Assembly: GCA_015489175.1 (NCBI GenBank)
Contig: WGAI01000024.1
Span: 1-43,329, forward strand
Direction: 5' to 3'
DNA length: 43,329 nucleotides
DNA from: Caldifarciminota bacterium
Lineage (GTDB): Bacteria; Hydrothermota; Hydrothermia; B15-G9
The position numbers were made by a program, and so were the translations under genes. The notes under the pieces are model-generated. The model searched no databases. It saw nothing but the letters and a program-made list of their open reading frames with translations, and had not been told where the DNA came from. Every line of letters starts with the position of its first letter. The first letter of the stretch is position 1. This document shows, piece by piece, positions 7,346-15,906 of the stretch.

Positions 7346-9691
7346 TCAGTTGATTACGAGGAAGTTTCCTCTGTAAGTCCCTGCACTGCACTTAAGTTCG
7401 TAGAAGTAAACGCCGGCGGGCAGTTTTTCGGGAACTGGGAATTTCAAAGTCCCTTCCGATGCCGTTCCCTTTCTGAAAGATGTCACCATCCTGCCGCTGA
7501 CATCGAACACGGTCAGCGTTATTGCGCCGCGAGCGGGCATCTGAAGCCCAACGGTCAAAATTCCATGAGAATAGCTAACTTCAGGCGAGCGAGATGGAGG
7601 GGCGATCGGCGTCAGTGGCTCCTCGATGGCAAAAGCCGCCTCCCTGCTCCTGAACCCGCTCGTGAAAAGGGTAAAACTTATTACTGCAGTGTCGCTTGCG
7701 AGCACTTCCGATACGAAATTCATCGAAGTTGTGTCAACATCCCATGAACTGCCGTCGTAGCGAGCGATGATTGAAATCGGCTGTGCGTAGTATGCCATGA
7801 AGATGCGGCCGCGCGAATCCACACTCATGTCAACTGGATATGCGGCTATCATAGGCGGTGTTACGGATTGGTAGTTCCCATTGAGCGTGTAAGCCCTTAT
7901 TTCAAAACCGGTTGCAGATGCGCATACAAGATAAAGTCGGCGTTGACGCGCCACATACTCGGCATCGCCCACAAATCCGTTGATGGTGGTGAAATTCGAC
8001 CATGTTGCTCCGCCGTCATAGCTGACTTCAACAGAAGCCATATTATCGCCGTGCACTAAGAATAGGGTGTCGGTGCCGGTGAGCGCTATCGGCCGGTCGT
8101 GGACGGTTAAGACCGTAGTGAATGTATGCCCTCCGTCAGTTGAACGCATGAGTGAGACGCTGTCCGTCGCAAATTGGGTCGCTATTATCACATTCGGGTC
8201 CGATGGAGATACCCATCGGACGATCATCGGGGTAACTTCTCCCGAATCGGATGTCATCTGGAGCGGTTCAAAGCTGTTTCCGCCGTCGGTGCTCCTGAAC
8301 AGCGTGTAAAGTGCTATGGAGTCCGGCGGGATGAGCTCGAGGCCAACGCCGCCGACATAAATGTAATTTGGATTGTTGGGCGCATTTATGGCATTGAACA
8401 CGATCACGGATGGGATGAATTTTTTCTCCCATGTGTTTCCTCCATCGTGGGTTATGTAGATTGCGTTGCTCGGCTTAGTCTCAAATTCGCCGACCGTCAG
8501 GTAAAACGGCAGGTCGCTCAACGCCATTGTGCCGTTGGACATAACCCCGTGCTGAGGGAATGCAAAAGCACCTTCCACTCCAAAAATACGGCCCAAAACC
8601 TCAACTGCTTTGAGCTCATCGGACACATCCACGATGTCACCTGACGGCGTCACGCTCACAATGCCCGCTGAATAAGTCGCATACGCCGTGTTTCCTGCGA
8701 GGAAGATGTCACCATACATGCGAAGGGTATCGAGGGTCTCAAATCGCCAGAACCCCATGAATTTCGAGCCTTTGACAAGCATACTCGGAAGCATGTTGGA
8801 GATATAGACCGTGTCGCCGATAAACTCCACATCTTCGGCTGATACCAGCCCGAGAGCCAGCGTTTCAAGCCAGATATTGAAGGTATTTCCGCCATCTGTG
8901 GAGTATTTTATAATCGATGGGCCATTGAAAAGGCCGCCGACAATCACCACGAAGTTCGGGTCGTCGGATTTGACCTCGATCTCCTTCATCGTCGGCAGAA
9001 ACCCCTGAGATGTCGATGAATCGACATAGACCGTATCCCACGAGGCGCCGCCATCGGTAGATTTGAAAAGCACCGTTTCAAGCGGATCATGGTAAGATAC
9101 AGCTAAGTAAACGATCTGAGAATTAGCGGGCGAGAAGTCGATGTCGAGGTTCAACATGTTCTCGGTCGAGAAGAACGGGGTTGTGTGCACGGCTGTCCAT
9201 GTGTTACCGCCGTCCGTCGTCTTGAAGATCGTATCGGCAGTGACCACATAGTTAACACTGCCGGCCGCTTCAGCAACGCACAGGAAATTCGCAAATGACC
9301 TTATTTCGTTCCATGAGCCGCTCCATGATTTTTTGAGGAATGTGATATCTGTTCCGCCGGTCTCCCGGCCTATTGCAAAGACGCCGAATTCGTCGTTGCC
9401 GAAGGCAACAATTTTTAAAGGAGAGCCGATATCCATCATCTCTTGATCCAGTGACCATGATGTTCCATTGTATTCCCAGAGAAGGTTATCAGTTTGAGCG
9501 ATTGCATGAGAAGGATTTGACGGATCGGCCACGACGCTGGTGGGAGCGCCGCCCTCAGGCCCTGGCCAATCCCAGACCCATTTGCCCATTGCGGAAAAAT
9601 GACTGTTTGGAAGCATGGATACATGCGGAACGGCCGCATACCTGATGTTCCACATTCCTACAAAGATTAAAAACAATTTTACAGCACCCAT
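7346..9691 (-). CDS. large secreted ASP-box/BNR-repeat protein with C-terminal sorting-type domain
   Basis: 781 residues. An N-terminal signal peptide (MGAVKLFLIFVGMWNIRYAA) is followed by many copies of the S-T/x-D-G-G-x-T/S-W ASP-box turn (for example STDGGNTW, STDGGASW, THDGGNTW, STDGGHTF, SYDGGATW) spread over a predicted beta-propeller of the sialidase/VPS10 type. The last 80 residues carry FDVSGRMV and PAGVYFYEL, the end domain found in type IX secretion cargo and FlgD-like Ig domains. Cell-surface or secreted location is therefore likely. ASP boxes do not tell the ligand, and no sialidase Arg triad is evident. GAGGAGGT lies 6 nt before the ATG. The gene has its own promoter and appears to be a single transcription unit. 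Confidence 0.75.
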   Translation of the reverse strand: MGAVKLFLIFVGMWNIRYAAVPHVSMLPNSHFSAMGKWVWDWPGPEGGAPTSVVADPSNPSHAIAQTDNLLWEYNGTSWSLDQEMMDIGSPLKIVAFGNDEFGVFAIGRETGGTDITFLKKSWSGSWNEIRSFANFLCVAEAAGSVNYVVTADTIFKTTDGGNTWTAVHTTPFFSTENMLNLDIDFSPANSQIVYLAVSYHDPLETVLFKSTDGGASWDTVYVDSSTSQGFLPTMKEIEVKSDDPNFVVIVGGLFNGPSIIKYSTDGGNTFNIWLETLALGLVSAEDVEFIGDTVYISNMLPSMLVKGSKFMGFWRFETLDTLRMYGDIFLAGNTAYATYSAGIVSVTPSGDIVDVSDELKAVEVLGRIFGVEGAFAFPQHGVMSNGTMALSDLPFYLTVGEFETKPSNAIYITHDGGNTWEKKFIPSVIVFNAINAPNNPNYIYVGGVGLELIPPDSIALYTLFRSTDGGNSFEPLQMTSDSGEVTPMIVRWVSPSDPNVIIATQFATDSVSLMRSTDGGHTFTTVLTVHDRPIALTGTDTLFLVHGDNMASVEVSYDGGATWSNFTTINGFVGDAEYVARQRRLYLVCASATGFEIRAYTLNGNYQSVTPPMIAAYPVDMSVDSRGRIFMAYYAQPISIIARYDGSSWDVDTTSMNFVSEVLASDTAVISFTLFTSGFRSREAAFAIEEPLTPIAPPSRSPEVSYSHGILTVGLQMPARGAITLTVFDVSGRMVTSFRKGTASEGTLKFPVPEKLPAGVYFYELKCSAGTYRGNFLVIN

Positions 9692-9723
9692 AATAGCACC
9701 TCCTCAGGTGATTTTAGATAGAA

Positions 9724-9752
9724 ACCTTAATTCTCCCAAGCTCTTATGTCAA
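9724..9752 (-). promoter_or_regulatory. promoter of the ASP-box protein gene
   Basis: A perfect TTGACA (9747-9752), a 17-nt spacer and TAAGGT (9724-9729) on the minus strand, placing the transcript start near 9717, about 25 nt before the ATG and upstream of its Shine-Dalgarno sequence. The -10 box is weak, the -35 box is consensus. Confidence 0.55.
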
Positions 9753-9762
9753 GCAAAATTGG

Positions 9763-9788
9763 CCAAATGTATATTTTTTCACATTTGG
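9763..9788 (-). terminator. hairpin ending the yebC-ruvC-ruvA transcript
   Basis: CCAAATGT (9763-9770) and ACATTTGG (9781-9788) form a perfect 8-bp stem with a 10-nt loop, 40 nt after the ruvA stop. On the minus strand it is followed by CCAATTTTGC, a short T tract. The promoter of the next gene begins just beyond, so it separates two transcription units. Confidence 0.55.
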
Positions 9789-9829
9789 AGGCATTGGATT
9801 CCTCACTGTGCCCAATAAGTGCTTGATCC

Positions 9830-10456
9830 TCAGGGTTTCCTCGAGGAGAGGGCTTTCCGTATTAGGTCCTCGATGGTGAAGTCTTTACCGAGGCTTGATA
9901 CAGCGTTGCTGACAGCCATTTCAGCTTCAGGCCTTTTGAGGCCGAGTGCGACAAGTGCTTCAACGGCATTGGAGATGTTGTCGCCCACACGTCCGCGCAC
10001 AACTTCCATTTCCTCCGCTTCTTCGCCTACTACTTCTCGAAACTCCGAAAGCCTCTCCTTCAACTCAAACGCTATCCGTTCAGCCCTACGCGGGCCTACC
10101 CCCTTTATGCTGGAGATCGCCCTGACATCGCCCTTATCGGCCGCTGAGATCAGTTCGCCCGGACTCATACCCGAGAGCAATCTCAGGGCAAGTGAAGGGC
10201 CGACGCCGGGCATATCGATCAGCTTCCTGAAGATAAACCTCTCATCGCGTCTCAAAAAACCGTAAAGGACAGGTTCTCCGCTTTTGCCCGACACCACAAG
10301 CTGGGTGTAAAGCACGACATCGCTGCCGGTTTCGGGTAGGGCTTCGTAAGTCGAGAGCGGAATCTTGAGTTCGAGCGAGAGGCCGGTTCCAGAGACCTGA
10401 ACCACGCACGAAAACGGTGACTTGTGAAGCAAAACGCCTTTCACGGAATAAATCAT
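9830..10456 (-). CDS. ruvA: Holliday junction DNA helicase subunit RuvA
   Basis: RuvA binds the four-way Holliday junction and loads the RuvB motor for branch migration. The 208 residues are normal length: N-terminal OB fold ([12 protein letters not shown]), two helix-hairpin-helix motifs (LIDMPGVGPSLALRLLSGM and ISSIKGVGPRRAERIAFELK), and a C-terminal domain for RuvB contact that ends with a typical DLIRKAL helix. Its start overlaps the ruvC stop by 4 nt. ruvB is not adjacent in this window. Confidence 0.95.
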   Translation of the reverse strand: MIYSVKGVLLHKSPFSCVVQVSGTGLSLELKIPLSTYEALPETGSDVVLYTQLVVSGKSGEPVLYGFLRRDERFIFRKLIDMPGVGPSLALRLLSGMSPGELISAADKGDVRAISSIKGVGPRRAERIAFELKERLSEFREVVGEEAEEMEVVRGRVGDNISNAVEALVALGLKRPEAEMAVSNAVSSLGKDFTIEDLIRKALSSRKP

Positions 10457-10920
10457 GCCTTCACGACCCCTCTGTTGAGCGCCATTGCGCAGGCGAGAGC
10501 ATCTGTAATATGGTCAGAAACGCCGGTGACATCGAATTTCAAAAGGTTTCCGATCATGAAAGCGACCTGTTCTTTCGAGGCGCGCCCGTTACCCGTGACC
10601 GCAAGCTTAACGGCGGTCGGGGAGACCTCATATATCTCGACATCCGCCATGCGCAGCGCAACAAGGACTGCACCACGCGCGGCACCGAGTGAAAGCGCAG
10701 ACCGGACATTTCGATGGTAAATCACCTCTTCGATAACGGCCGCATCAGGCCGCCACCGATCAAGTATCTCCTTGAGGTTTAAGAAGATGTAATACAATTT
10801 TTCGGGCAGGCTCAGCCGGGCAGACGGCCTTATGACGCCTGTATCAAGCACCTGCGTGCCTTCGATCAGGCCGTAACCCGTCGCCGTGATGCCCGGATCT
10901 ATCCCGATAACTCTGCTCAT
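10453..10920 (-). CDS. ruvC: Holliday junction resolvase RuvC
   Basis: RuvC cuts Holliday junctions in the RuvABC complex. The 155 residues show the four acidic metal ligands of the RNase H-like fold: D8 (GIDPG), a Glu at 64/65 (VIEEVIYH), and D136 and D140 ([13 protein letters not shown]). The length agrees with the family (about 160-175 aa). It overlaps yebC upstream and ruvA downstream, each by 4 nt (ATGA), giving the common yebC-ruvC-ruvA order. Confidence 0.95.
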   Translation of the reverse strand: MSRVIGIDPGITATGYGLIEGTQVLDTGVIRPSARLSLPEKLYYIFLNLKEILDRWRPDAAVIEEVIYHRNVRSALSLGAARGAVLVALRMADVEIYEVSPTAVKLAVTGNGRASKEQVAFMIGNLLKFDVTGVSDHITDALACAMALNRGVVKA

Positions 10921-11669
10921 GACTCCGCAATGGAGGCGAGCACCTCGTCTGAGATATCGAAGTTTGCGTAAACATTCTGCACATCGTCATTGTCTTCAAG
11001 AGCATCGATCAGTTTTAGCACTTGCTCCGCCTTCTTGCCCTCAAGTTTGACCGTGTTCTGCGGAATCATGGTGAGCGATGCGCTGCTTATCTCGATACCG
11101 GCATCCTCGAATGCCTTTCTGACGGTCTCGAACTCCTTTGGCTCAGTTATGATCTCGTAGGTGTCGCCCTCGGTCTTGATGTCCTCTGCACCGGCATCGA
11201 TGGCGATCTCCATGACTGTGTCCTCATCGGCCTTGTCCTTCTCGATGTAGATGACGCCCTTCTCCTCAAACTGCCATGCAACGCTGCCCGCACCGGCAAG
11301 GTTTCCGCCATACTTCGAGAAGATATGCCTCACTTCTCCAGTCGTCCTGTTCTTGTTGTCAGTAAGAGCAACCACCAGAATTGCCACTCCGCCAGGCCCG
11401 TATCCCTCATAGATTGCCTGCTCGTAAGTAACGCCTTCAAGCTCACCCGTGCCCCTCTTAATCGCACGATCAATGTTGTCCTGAGGCATATTGACCTCTT
11501 TCGCCTTCTCGATCGCCATCCTCAACCTCGGATTGAACTCCGGATTACCGCCTCCGAGCCTGGCGGCCACGGTTATCTCCCTTATGATCTTGTTGAATAT
11601 TTTGCCCCTTCGGGCGTCCACTCTGGCTTTTTTGTGCTTTATCTGTGCCCATTTGGAATGTCCAGCCAT
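10917..11669 (-). CDS. yebC: YebC/PmpR-family protein (TACO1-like)
   Basis: 250 residues beginning [19 protein letters not shown], the family signature. Members are described as transcriptional regulators (PmpR) and, more recently, as ribosome-associated factors that help translation of difficult peptide stretches. I chose the ATG at 11669 because GGAGGT lies 8 nt upstream and the family starts here; an open frame extends 28 codons further but crosses the promoter. It is the first gene of an operon with ruvC and ruvA. Confidence 0.93.
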   Translation of the reverse strand: MAGHSKWAQIKHKKARVDARRGKIFNKIIREITVAARLGGGNPEFNPRLRMAIEKAKEVNMPQDNIDRAIKRGTGELEGVTYEQAIYEGYGPGGVAILVVALTDNKNRTTGEVRHIFSKYGGNLAGAGSVAWQFEEKGVIYIEKDKADEDTVMEIAIDAGAEDIKTEGDTYEIITEPKEFETVRKAFEDAGIEISSASLTMIPQNTVKLEGKKAEQVLKLIDALEDNDDVQNVYANFDISDEVLASIAES

Positions 11670-11709
11670 AGGTTCACCTCCAGAAATTGGCTTTGAGATT
11701 TTCGGGCAA

Positions 11710-11738
11710 AGTATAAAATAGGTTCCTTTCTTTCTCAA
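11710..11738 (-). promoter_or_regulatory. promoter of the yebC-ruvC-ruvA operon
   Basis: TTGAGA (11733-11738), a 17-nt spacer and TATACT (11710-11715) on the minus strand, about 40 nt upstream of the yebC start. Both boxes are close to the sigma-70 consensus. Confidence 0.7.
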
Positions 11739-11882
11739 TCTGACAACAATCACCTGAGGATAGAAGAAGTAGCCACAAACTGAGACACTTGTAGGCGTGG
11801 TGGGTGTTTTGGGGGTGCCTCACTTTGAAAATGACGCCATTGCTCACGAGTTTTTTTTGTGAATTTCTGCCTTTCTGCGGTT

Positions 11883-12459
11883 TTATCGAAGAAACTCTGT
11901 GCATCTAATCATCTGAAGGTAAATCACTTCAATGTCTTGGTTAACTGCGGAAGCGTTGGTGTCTGCTTGAACGATTAAAATCTTTTCGTCAATAACATCG
12001 TTTTCTGCTGTTCGAACCTCCGAAGCCAGCTGTCCATTTCCCAGATTTTGGGCTCATATTGGATGCTTTAGATCCCTTTGAAATTGAAAAAGTTGGTGCC
12101 AATGTCACGGTAGAGTAGATGAACGGCCGCATCTGGGCGCACCAGTCTCTATCAAAGCGTTAAGTTTCAGCCAGAGCAGGGGAGGAACTTCCCCACGAGG
12201 AGTGGCGAAGACTTCCGTTTGCTAAAACCCTCAGGTGGTTCGAGGTCTGACTATGATTCAGGCCCGAGGTACATCCAGCTCTTTGTCAGTCCCAAATACC
12301 TTGCAATTTTCTTGATGACTCGTTCAGGATTCGGCGGAAACTGTAAAAGCTTACCAATCTCTACATCATCATCTCGCTAAACCGCTTCTCACAGGATAAT
12401 CACATCTTTAATAGCTCTGCTAACAGAGCCTCCCAATAACGGCTGATGCTGTTCCTCCG
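11883..12459 (-). pseudogene. decayed minus-strand coding remnants in a gene-poor kilobase
   Basis: Between the yebC promoter and the transglutaminase gene no intact gene exists, but three successive minus-strand stretches look like broken coding DNA. (a) 12459-12251 reads GTASAVIG, then, after a frame change and two in-frame stops, ends with FPPNPERVIKKIARYLGLTK and a stop at 12251. (b) 12221-12105 is open for 38 codons (begins QTEVFATPRGEVPPLLWLKL). (c) 12053-11883 is open for 56 codons with AENDVIDEKILIVQADTN, a pattern loosely like the C-terminal helices of TolC-type proteins. None has a start codon with a ribosome site. The families are not identified, and chance is possible for each piece. 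Confidence 0.35.
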
Positions 12460-12554
12460 ATTATCAAGGGGACTATATTGCCCCCCTCCCCGCTTATCTG
12501 CCGGGAATATTCCGCTCATCTGTTACGAAATAATCGTTGTTAAGTGCTTTATGT

Positions 12555-12584
12555 TTGAGATTGGGGGGAATCATGCGGTATGTT
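12555..12584 (+). promoter_or_regulatory. putative promoter of the transglutaminase-heptosyltransferase cluster
   Basis: TTGAGA (12555-12560), an 18-nt spacer and TATGTT (12579-12584) on the plus strand, about 155 nt before the preferred ATG. The same TTGAGA hexamer is the -35 box of the yebC operon and of the metallophosphoesterase gene. Confidence 0.4.
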
Positions 12585-12740
12585 CTTATACGATTTCACG
12601 GGGAGTAGTTGAAAATAGACACATCTCAGAAGATGATGCGATTTCCGAACCAGACGACGCTTCATGTGTTCGCAATTATGCCTACAGGTCGCAATTCAGG
12701 CATGTTGCTTATTATGGAGGTTGATGATATACTCAAAAGC

Positions 12741-14132
12741 ATGAATTACAAGCGAATTGTTAAGTATTCGGCGATTTTCGTTCTGACTTTTTTAACTATT
12801 TTTTCTTCATGTCGGAAGATTATCTCTGCTGAGGAGTGGTTTGGTCTTTACCTGAGCGGTCAAAAGATAGGCTTTCAGCATATTGCTCTCAGGAGGCACG
12901 ATGACGGATTCCTGATCACCGACGAGGAATTCATCAAGGTGAAGATGTATGATCAGGAGAAGCGGCTCAGGACCATCTCGAACATCAAAGTGGACGGAGA
13001 GTTCAACCTGAACGCCTTCGAGTTCCAGATGAAAACTCAGGATCAGACCATGTCCGTCAACGGATCATACTGGAACGACACGCTTTACATGAAGGTGAAA
13101 TCCGGGGACATAACAAGGGATAGGGCGATACCGGTCGGCGGTTTGAAGGTTATCACGCCGAGCACATTCATGGGTATGCTGATGTCTCAGAGGGTTAAGC
13201 CCGGCAGATACCAGATGTTCGACCCGTCCACATTCAAAATTGACACGGCGACGGTAGAGCGCATGGGGAAAAGGGAGCTCGAACATCGCGGGAAACGGTT
13301 AAAATGCACACTTTACAGGCTATCGTATCTCGGCACATCAAACACATTCTGGGTTTACGACGACGGCAGGATCGCCCGCATCGACATGCCGATGCGGATA
13401 GTTGCCAGAGAAGAGCCCGCAAAGGAGGCTCAGAAGGTTGGCAGTCCGATGGATCTCCTGAGTTTCTACTCGATAAGGGTCGAGAAGGACATTCCGAACG
13501 ACGCAAGAGAGGTGGCGCTCAGGCTGACGGGTATCAGGCCGTCGTTCTTTGATCTCGACTTTGCACAGCAGTTTCTGGTGGAGAGCGGTGACACATGGGC
13601 AGAGGTGCGCATCGTGTCCGATGGCAGGAAAACGGTCCTCAAGGACACGGCTCGCTATCTCGCGTCTGACCCGTTCATACAAGCGGACGATCCGCGAATT
13701 AAATCACGCGTGGATACCATCTTAAGCGGCATGAAGGATGCCACCGACAGCGCAAAGGTGCAGAAGATTATGGAATGGGTCTTCGGCTACCTGCAAAAGA
13801 AGCCGAGCGTGACGATGCCCTCTGCAGTGGATGTCCTTGAACAGGGTTACGGCGATTGTAACGAACATTCAGTCCTTTTTGCGGCTCTTGCGAGGGCCGC
13901 AGGTATCCCAACTGATGTTGTCGTAGGCCTGATCTACCAGAGAGGGGCCTACTATTACCACGCATGGGATGCGGTTTATGTTAACGGGGAATGGGTCTTC
14001 GTTGACCCCATATTTAACGAGTTCCCGGCAAATGTGCAGCACTTGATGCTGAAACGCGGCGGGATAGATAAACAGTCCGACATCGTATCCATAATAGGGA
14101 ATCTCAAAATAAAAGTGCTGGAGGTAAAGTGA
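12741..14132 (+). CDS. exported transglutaminase-like (cysteine protease fold) protein
   Basis: About 463 residues from the ATG at 12741, which gives a clean membrane-export segment ending IFSSC (a weak lipobox). An open frame extends 44 codons upstream, with GGAGG at 12716-12720, so the start is not settled. The C-terminal third is a transglutaminase-like domain with the full catalytic triad: C373 (GDCNEHS), H407 (YYYHAWD) and D422 (WVFVDPIF). The N-terminal two thirds are beta-rich and unrecognised. Such proteins are usually peptidases or amide-bond-forming enzymes at the cell envelope. Its stop overlaps the start of the heptosyltransferase gene by 4 nt, pointing to a role in envelope assembly. 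Confidence 0.8.
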   Translation: MNYKRIVKYSAIFVLTFLTIFSSCRKIISAEEWFGLYLSGQKIGFQHIALRRHDDGFLITDEEFIKVKMYDQEKRLRTISNIKVDGEFNLNAFEFQMKTQDQTMSVNGSYWNDTLYMKVKSGDITRDRAIPVGGLKVITPSTFMGMLMSQRVKPGRYQMFDPSTFKIDTATVERMGKRELEHRGKRLKCTLYRLSYLGTSNTFWVYDDGRIARIDMPMRIVAREEPAKEAQKVGSPMDLLSFYSIRVEKDIPNDAREVALRLTGIRPSFFDLDFAQQFLVESGDTWAEVRIVSDGRKTVLKDTARYLASDPFIQADDPRIKSRVDTILSGMKDATDSAKVQKIMEWVFGYLQKKPSVTMPSAVDVLEQGYGDCNEHSVLFAALARAAGIPTDVVVGLIYQRGAYYYHAWDAVYVNGEWVFVDPIFNEFPANVQHLMLKRGGIDKQSDIVSIIGNLKIKVLEVK

Positions 14133-15112
14133 AAGTATTAGTCAGACTTCCAAATTGGGTGGGCGACATGGTGCTGGCCACACCATTTATCAGAACCCTT
14201 CATGAAGCCCTGCCAGCGGCCGAGATTTATGTTGTCGGCAGAAGGCCATCCATAGAGCTCATTAACGAGAACCCTTACATATCCAGGATAAACATCATAA
14301 GAAACAGAGGGCTTCAGGAGGCAAAACTCATGCGGAGTGAGGGACCGTTCGACTTCGGATTCGTGCTGCCACCATCTTTCTCTTCCGCACTCTTCCTCAA
14401 AGTGGCAGGCGCTGAGATACGCGTGGGTTACTCGACGGATAATCGCGGAATACTGCTAACACATCCTGTTCCTGTTCCGGATCACCCTGTCCATCGCGCT
14501 ACAAGCTTTGTTGAGCTGATAGGCTATCTTGTAAAACCTGCACCTGAGGAGAAATACAGCACGGAGATCTACCTTGTGGACAGAGACTTCGAGCGTGTTG
14601 GGCCGATGATAAAGGACATACCTCGTCCGATGGTGGTGCTGAACCCGAACTCAGAGGCTCCTGCCCGCAGATGGCCGCCAATAAGGTGGATTGAGCTCGG
14701 CAAGGCGCTGATAGAGCGTGATATAACGCCTGTGTTTATCGGCGGCTCGTTCGACATGGCACGCGTCAACAGGATAGTGCGTGAGATAGGTGACTCACGT
14801 GCAGTCAACCTCGCAGGTAAACTCGGAATCCGCGAGCTCGCTGCGCTCCTTTCGCTCGCAGATGCGGTCGTTTCAAACGATACCGGCCCGATGCATATCG
14901 CTTACACTGTCGGAACGAAAACAATTGCGCTTTTTGGAGCTGGCGATGAGCGAATTACAGGCCCTTACAGGACCGAGAACGCCGTCGTCGTGAGGGCTAC
15001 CGACATCGATTGCCAGCCCTGCCAGAAAAACTACTGTCCGCTCGGCCACAAAAAATGCATGTGGGCCATCACAGTGGACATGGTTCTGGATAAGCTGCTC
15101 GAATTCCTCTGA
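14129..15112 (+). CDS. glycosyltransferase family 9, ADP-heptose:LPS heptosyltransferase-like
   Basis: 327 residues resembling heptosyltransferase II (WaaF/RfaF), which adds heptose to the lipopolysaccharide inner core on the cytoplasmic face. Seen are the opening MKVLVRLPNWVGDMVLATP, the sugar-nucleotide region with NPNSEAPARRWP near residue 173, and SNDTGPMHIAYTVGTKTIALFG near 250, the GT9 signature. A Cys-rich segment (CQPCQKNYCPLGHKKC) near the C-terminus is often present in this family. The start is GTG at 14129, inside the stop overlap, with GGAGG 4-5 nt upstream. This gene is the best evidence for an LPS-bearing outer membrane. The acceptor sugar may not be heptose. Confidence 0.85.
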   Translation: MKVLVRLPNWVGDMVLATPFIRTLHEALPAAEIYVVGRRPSIELINENPYISRINIIRNRGLQEAKLMRSEGPFDFGFVLPPSFSSALFLKVAGAEIRVGYSTDNRGILLTHPVPVPDHPVHRATSFVELIGYLVKPAPEEKYSTEIYLVDRDFERVGPMIKDIPRPMVVLNPNSEAPARRWPPIRWIELGKALIERDITPVFIGGSFDMARVNRIVREIGDSRAVNLAGKLGIRELAALLSLADAVVSNDTGPMHIAYTVGTKTIALFGAGDERITGPYRTENAVVVRATDIDCQPCQKNYCPLGHKKCMWAITVDMVLDKLLEFL

Positions 15113-15903
15113 TGCATGCATCCCTGGTGGATGTGCGCAACCTCGCCGCAGGCTACGGCAGAAGGGCAGTTATTAAAGATCTTTCTTTCACCGTCTCCAG
15201 TGGCCAGCTGTGGGCTGTCATAGGGCCAAACGGGAGCGGTAAGTCAACTCTTCTCAAAGCGATAACCGGTGAGATCGGCCTCATGCGTGGGGATGTGCTC
15301 GTCAACGGCAGGCACATTCAGGACTGGAAACGGCAGGAGCTCGCACACTTCATCGGCTATCTGCCTCAGCGAATTAACATAAACAACTTCATGAAAGTAG
15401 GGGAATATCTCGAACTTGGCAGATACTTCAAACTCGGACCCTTCAAGCCGCTTACAGCGGAAGACAGAGCTGTGATCAACAGGGTCGTGGAACTCATCGA
15501 TATATTCGGGCTTCTGGACAGGCGGCTGTTGGAGCTCTCGATGGGGCAATTGCAGCGTGTTAGGTTCGCAAGGATACTTGTGCAGGAACCGCAGATGCTC
15601 GTCGTAGATGAACCGCTGGCACACTTAGATCCTCACTTTGAGTTCCAGATAATGGACATCATTAACCCGCTTCTTGAAAACGGCATTGCGGTCATCGGTG
15701 CGTTCCACGACATTGAGCTGATCTCAGGCTATGCCACTCATGCCATCCTGTTGAGCGACAGAGAGCCCCTCGTAGGAAAGGCGGGAACGGTCATGAGCGG
15801 AGAGCACATCGAAATGGTGTTCGGTGTGGAGGTGAGGCGGTGCTACGACAGGATCGTGCTTTATCCTCAAAACCAGCCTGTAAGCGGCAGTCACAGGAGG
15901 TAA
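15112..15903 (+). CDS. ABC transporter ATP-binding protein, FecE/BtuD type
   Basis: 263 residues with all ATPase motifs: Walker A GPNGSGKST (38-46), Q-loop near 86 (YLPQR), signature LSMGQLQ (142-148), Walker B MLVVDEP (162-168) and switch His199 (FHDIE). It is most like the ATPases that work with FecCD permeases in iron-siderophore, haem or cobalamin uptake. The ATG overlaps the heptosyltransferase stop (TGATG). No permease or binding protein is adjacent; the only FecCD permease in the window lies about 12 kb away at 27903-28841. It may energise that permease or an unlinked one. Confidence 0.88.
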   Translation: MHASLVDVRNLAAGYGRRAVIKDLSFTVSSGQLWAVIGPNGSGKSTLLKAITGEIGLMRGDVLVNGRHIQDWKRQELAHFIGYLPQRININNFMKVGEYLELGRYFKLGPFKPLTAEDRAVINRVVELIDIFGLLDRRLLELSMGQLQRVRFARILVQEPQMLVVDEPLAHLDPHFEFQIMDIINPLLENGIAVIGAFHDIELISGYATHAILLSDREPLVGKAGTVMSGEHIEMVFGVEVRRCYDRIVLYPQNQPVSGSHRR

Positions 15904-15906
15904 AGC

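Noticed and set aside
11674-11904. 76-codon minus-strand frame upstream of yebC
   Set aside because: It overlaps the yebC promoter and ribosome site and has no recognisable features.
12446-12724. 92-codon plus-strand frame before the transglutaminase gene
   Set aside because: No Shine-Dalgarno sequence and no family-like pattern; it crosses the putative promoter.
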